A stretch of 64,000 bases of DNA from Calothrix sp. NIES-4101 (lineage in GTDB: Bacteria; Cyanobacteriota; Cyanobacteriia; Cyanobacteriales; Nostocaceae), in contig AP018280.1 in assembly GCA_004296455.1 (NCBI GenBank), forward strand, positions 6,932,794 to 6,996,793, given 5' to 3'. Numbering within the stretch: the first letter of the stretch is position 1; each line of letters opens with the position of its first letter. Positions 63,591 to 64,000 of this stretch are shown here, one piece after another. The notes beneath the pieces were generated by a model, which did not search any database, was not told where the DNA came from, and worked only from the letters and a program-made list of their open reading frames with translations. The position numbers were made by a program, and so were the translations under genes.

Positions 63591-64000
63591 CTAGTAATTG
63601 TTAGTACGGGGACTACGACTACCAACAGCAGCACCTATCATCGAAGCGATTAGACCTAATAAAGAACCAAAAACAAACCACCACAAACCTTGACGAATTG
63701 CAGATGCAGTTTCACGGGCTTGTTGGGCAGTCACATTAGTTTGGGGCACATTCACACCACCCTGTTGTTGCACTTGGTTAATCACCTCACCTGCATTAGA
63801 TGCAGCAACACCAAATGCACCAGATACACCGCTAGCGAGTAACCAGGAACTAACAGCCAAAGTTGTTGCCCAGAGAATTGCCCCGTTGAGGAGTGCAGTG
63901 TTACGATTCATCGGACCACAAGCACGGGCTGCCACCCAACCACCTGTAAATAGAGAAATCAACAGAGCAATGGTTGACCAAATACCAACGTTACCAGCTA
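63591..64000 (-). CDS. Small membrane protein, cut by right window edge
   Basis: The frame is open to the last full codon of the window, so the true start lies beyond 64000; the TTG at 63962 is internal. The visible ~136 residues have three hydrophobic helices: one near the cut (GIWSTIALLISLFTGGWVAA), a second (GAILWATTLAVSSWLLASGV) and a third near the C-terminus (GLWWFVFGSLLGLIASMIGA). A Gln/Asn-rich loop joins the last two. Function unknown; it resembles small cyanobacterial envelope proteins of the YrzE-like type, tentatively. Confidence 0.7.
   Translation of the reverse strand, partial: AGNVGIWSTIALLISLFTGGWVAARACGPMNRNTALLNGAILWATTLAVSSWLLASGVSGAFGVAASNAGEVINQVQQQGGVNVPQTNVTAQQARETASAIRQGLWWFVFGSLLGLIASMIGAAVGSRSPRTNNY

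Overview
The window is a chromosomal segment of a filamentous, probably heterocyst-forming cyanobacterium of the Nostocales. The evidence is dense HIP1 octamers (GCGATCGC) inside and between genes, an allophycocyanin alpha-B gene (apcD), a CYP110-type P450, a DevBCA exporter, a sigma/anti-sigma pair of the SigG type, many small conserved cyanobacterial proteins, heptamer tandem repeats and an exopolysaccharide locus resembling the heterocyst envelope (HEP) region. I cannot name the species. Both ends cut genes: a GH65 phosphorylase on the left and a small membrane protein on the right. I saw no tRNA, rRNA, insertion sequence or CRISPR array.

Layout. 1-5 kb: end of the GH65 gene, then small accessory proteins (peptidoglycan-binding, duplicated secreted Cys-rich protein, DUF3592-type membrane protein, LRAT-fold protein with a lysine-rich repeat tail). 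5-11 kb: a large thiamine-diphosphate enzyme of the transketolase/phosphoketolase type, divergent P450, RNase Z, pentapeptide protein. 11.6-15.2 kb: a compact candidate biosynthetic group of ketoacyl synthase III, overlapping ATP-grasp ligase and Rieske oxygenase. 16-21.4 kb: TetR regulator divergent from devB, a repeat-protein gene, devC and devA. A TetR-type palindrome sits inside the devB promoter. 21.6-34.9 kb: cell-wall and housekeeping genes (M23 peptidase, ComFB protein, L,D-transpeptidase, ECF sigma and anti-sigma factors, GGCT-like protein, TIGR01777 epimerase, TPR, A-type Fe-S carrier, SpoIID protein).

35.7-50.5 kb is a polysaccharide assembly locus. The left arm (minus strand) carries a Wzc/GumC co-polymerase, two glycosyltransferases and a HepA-like ABC exporter. 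The right arm (plus strand) carries a HepC-like sugar transferase that appears to lack its catalytic dyad, a PhyH dioxygenase, a methyltransferase, three glycosyltransferases and a Wzy/WaaL-like membrane protein. Together they could initiate, decorate, polymerise and export one glycan.

50.5-64 kb is housekeeping: HI0933-type flavoprotein, rubredoxin, asnS, an RsbW-like kinase, rlmD, apcD, purL and purF. The 1.2-kb gap between apcD and purL holds the most striking find. Three near-identical 76-nt minus-strand units each end in a hairpin plus T6. Each is preceded at a fixed distance by a -10-like hexamer and a CRP-type palindrome (two perfect TGTGA-N6-TCACA, one AGTGA-N6-TCACT). I read these as a tandem family of CRP-controlled small RNAs. 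A separate ~100-bp dispersed repeat occurs three times in the window, once inside this array.
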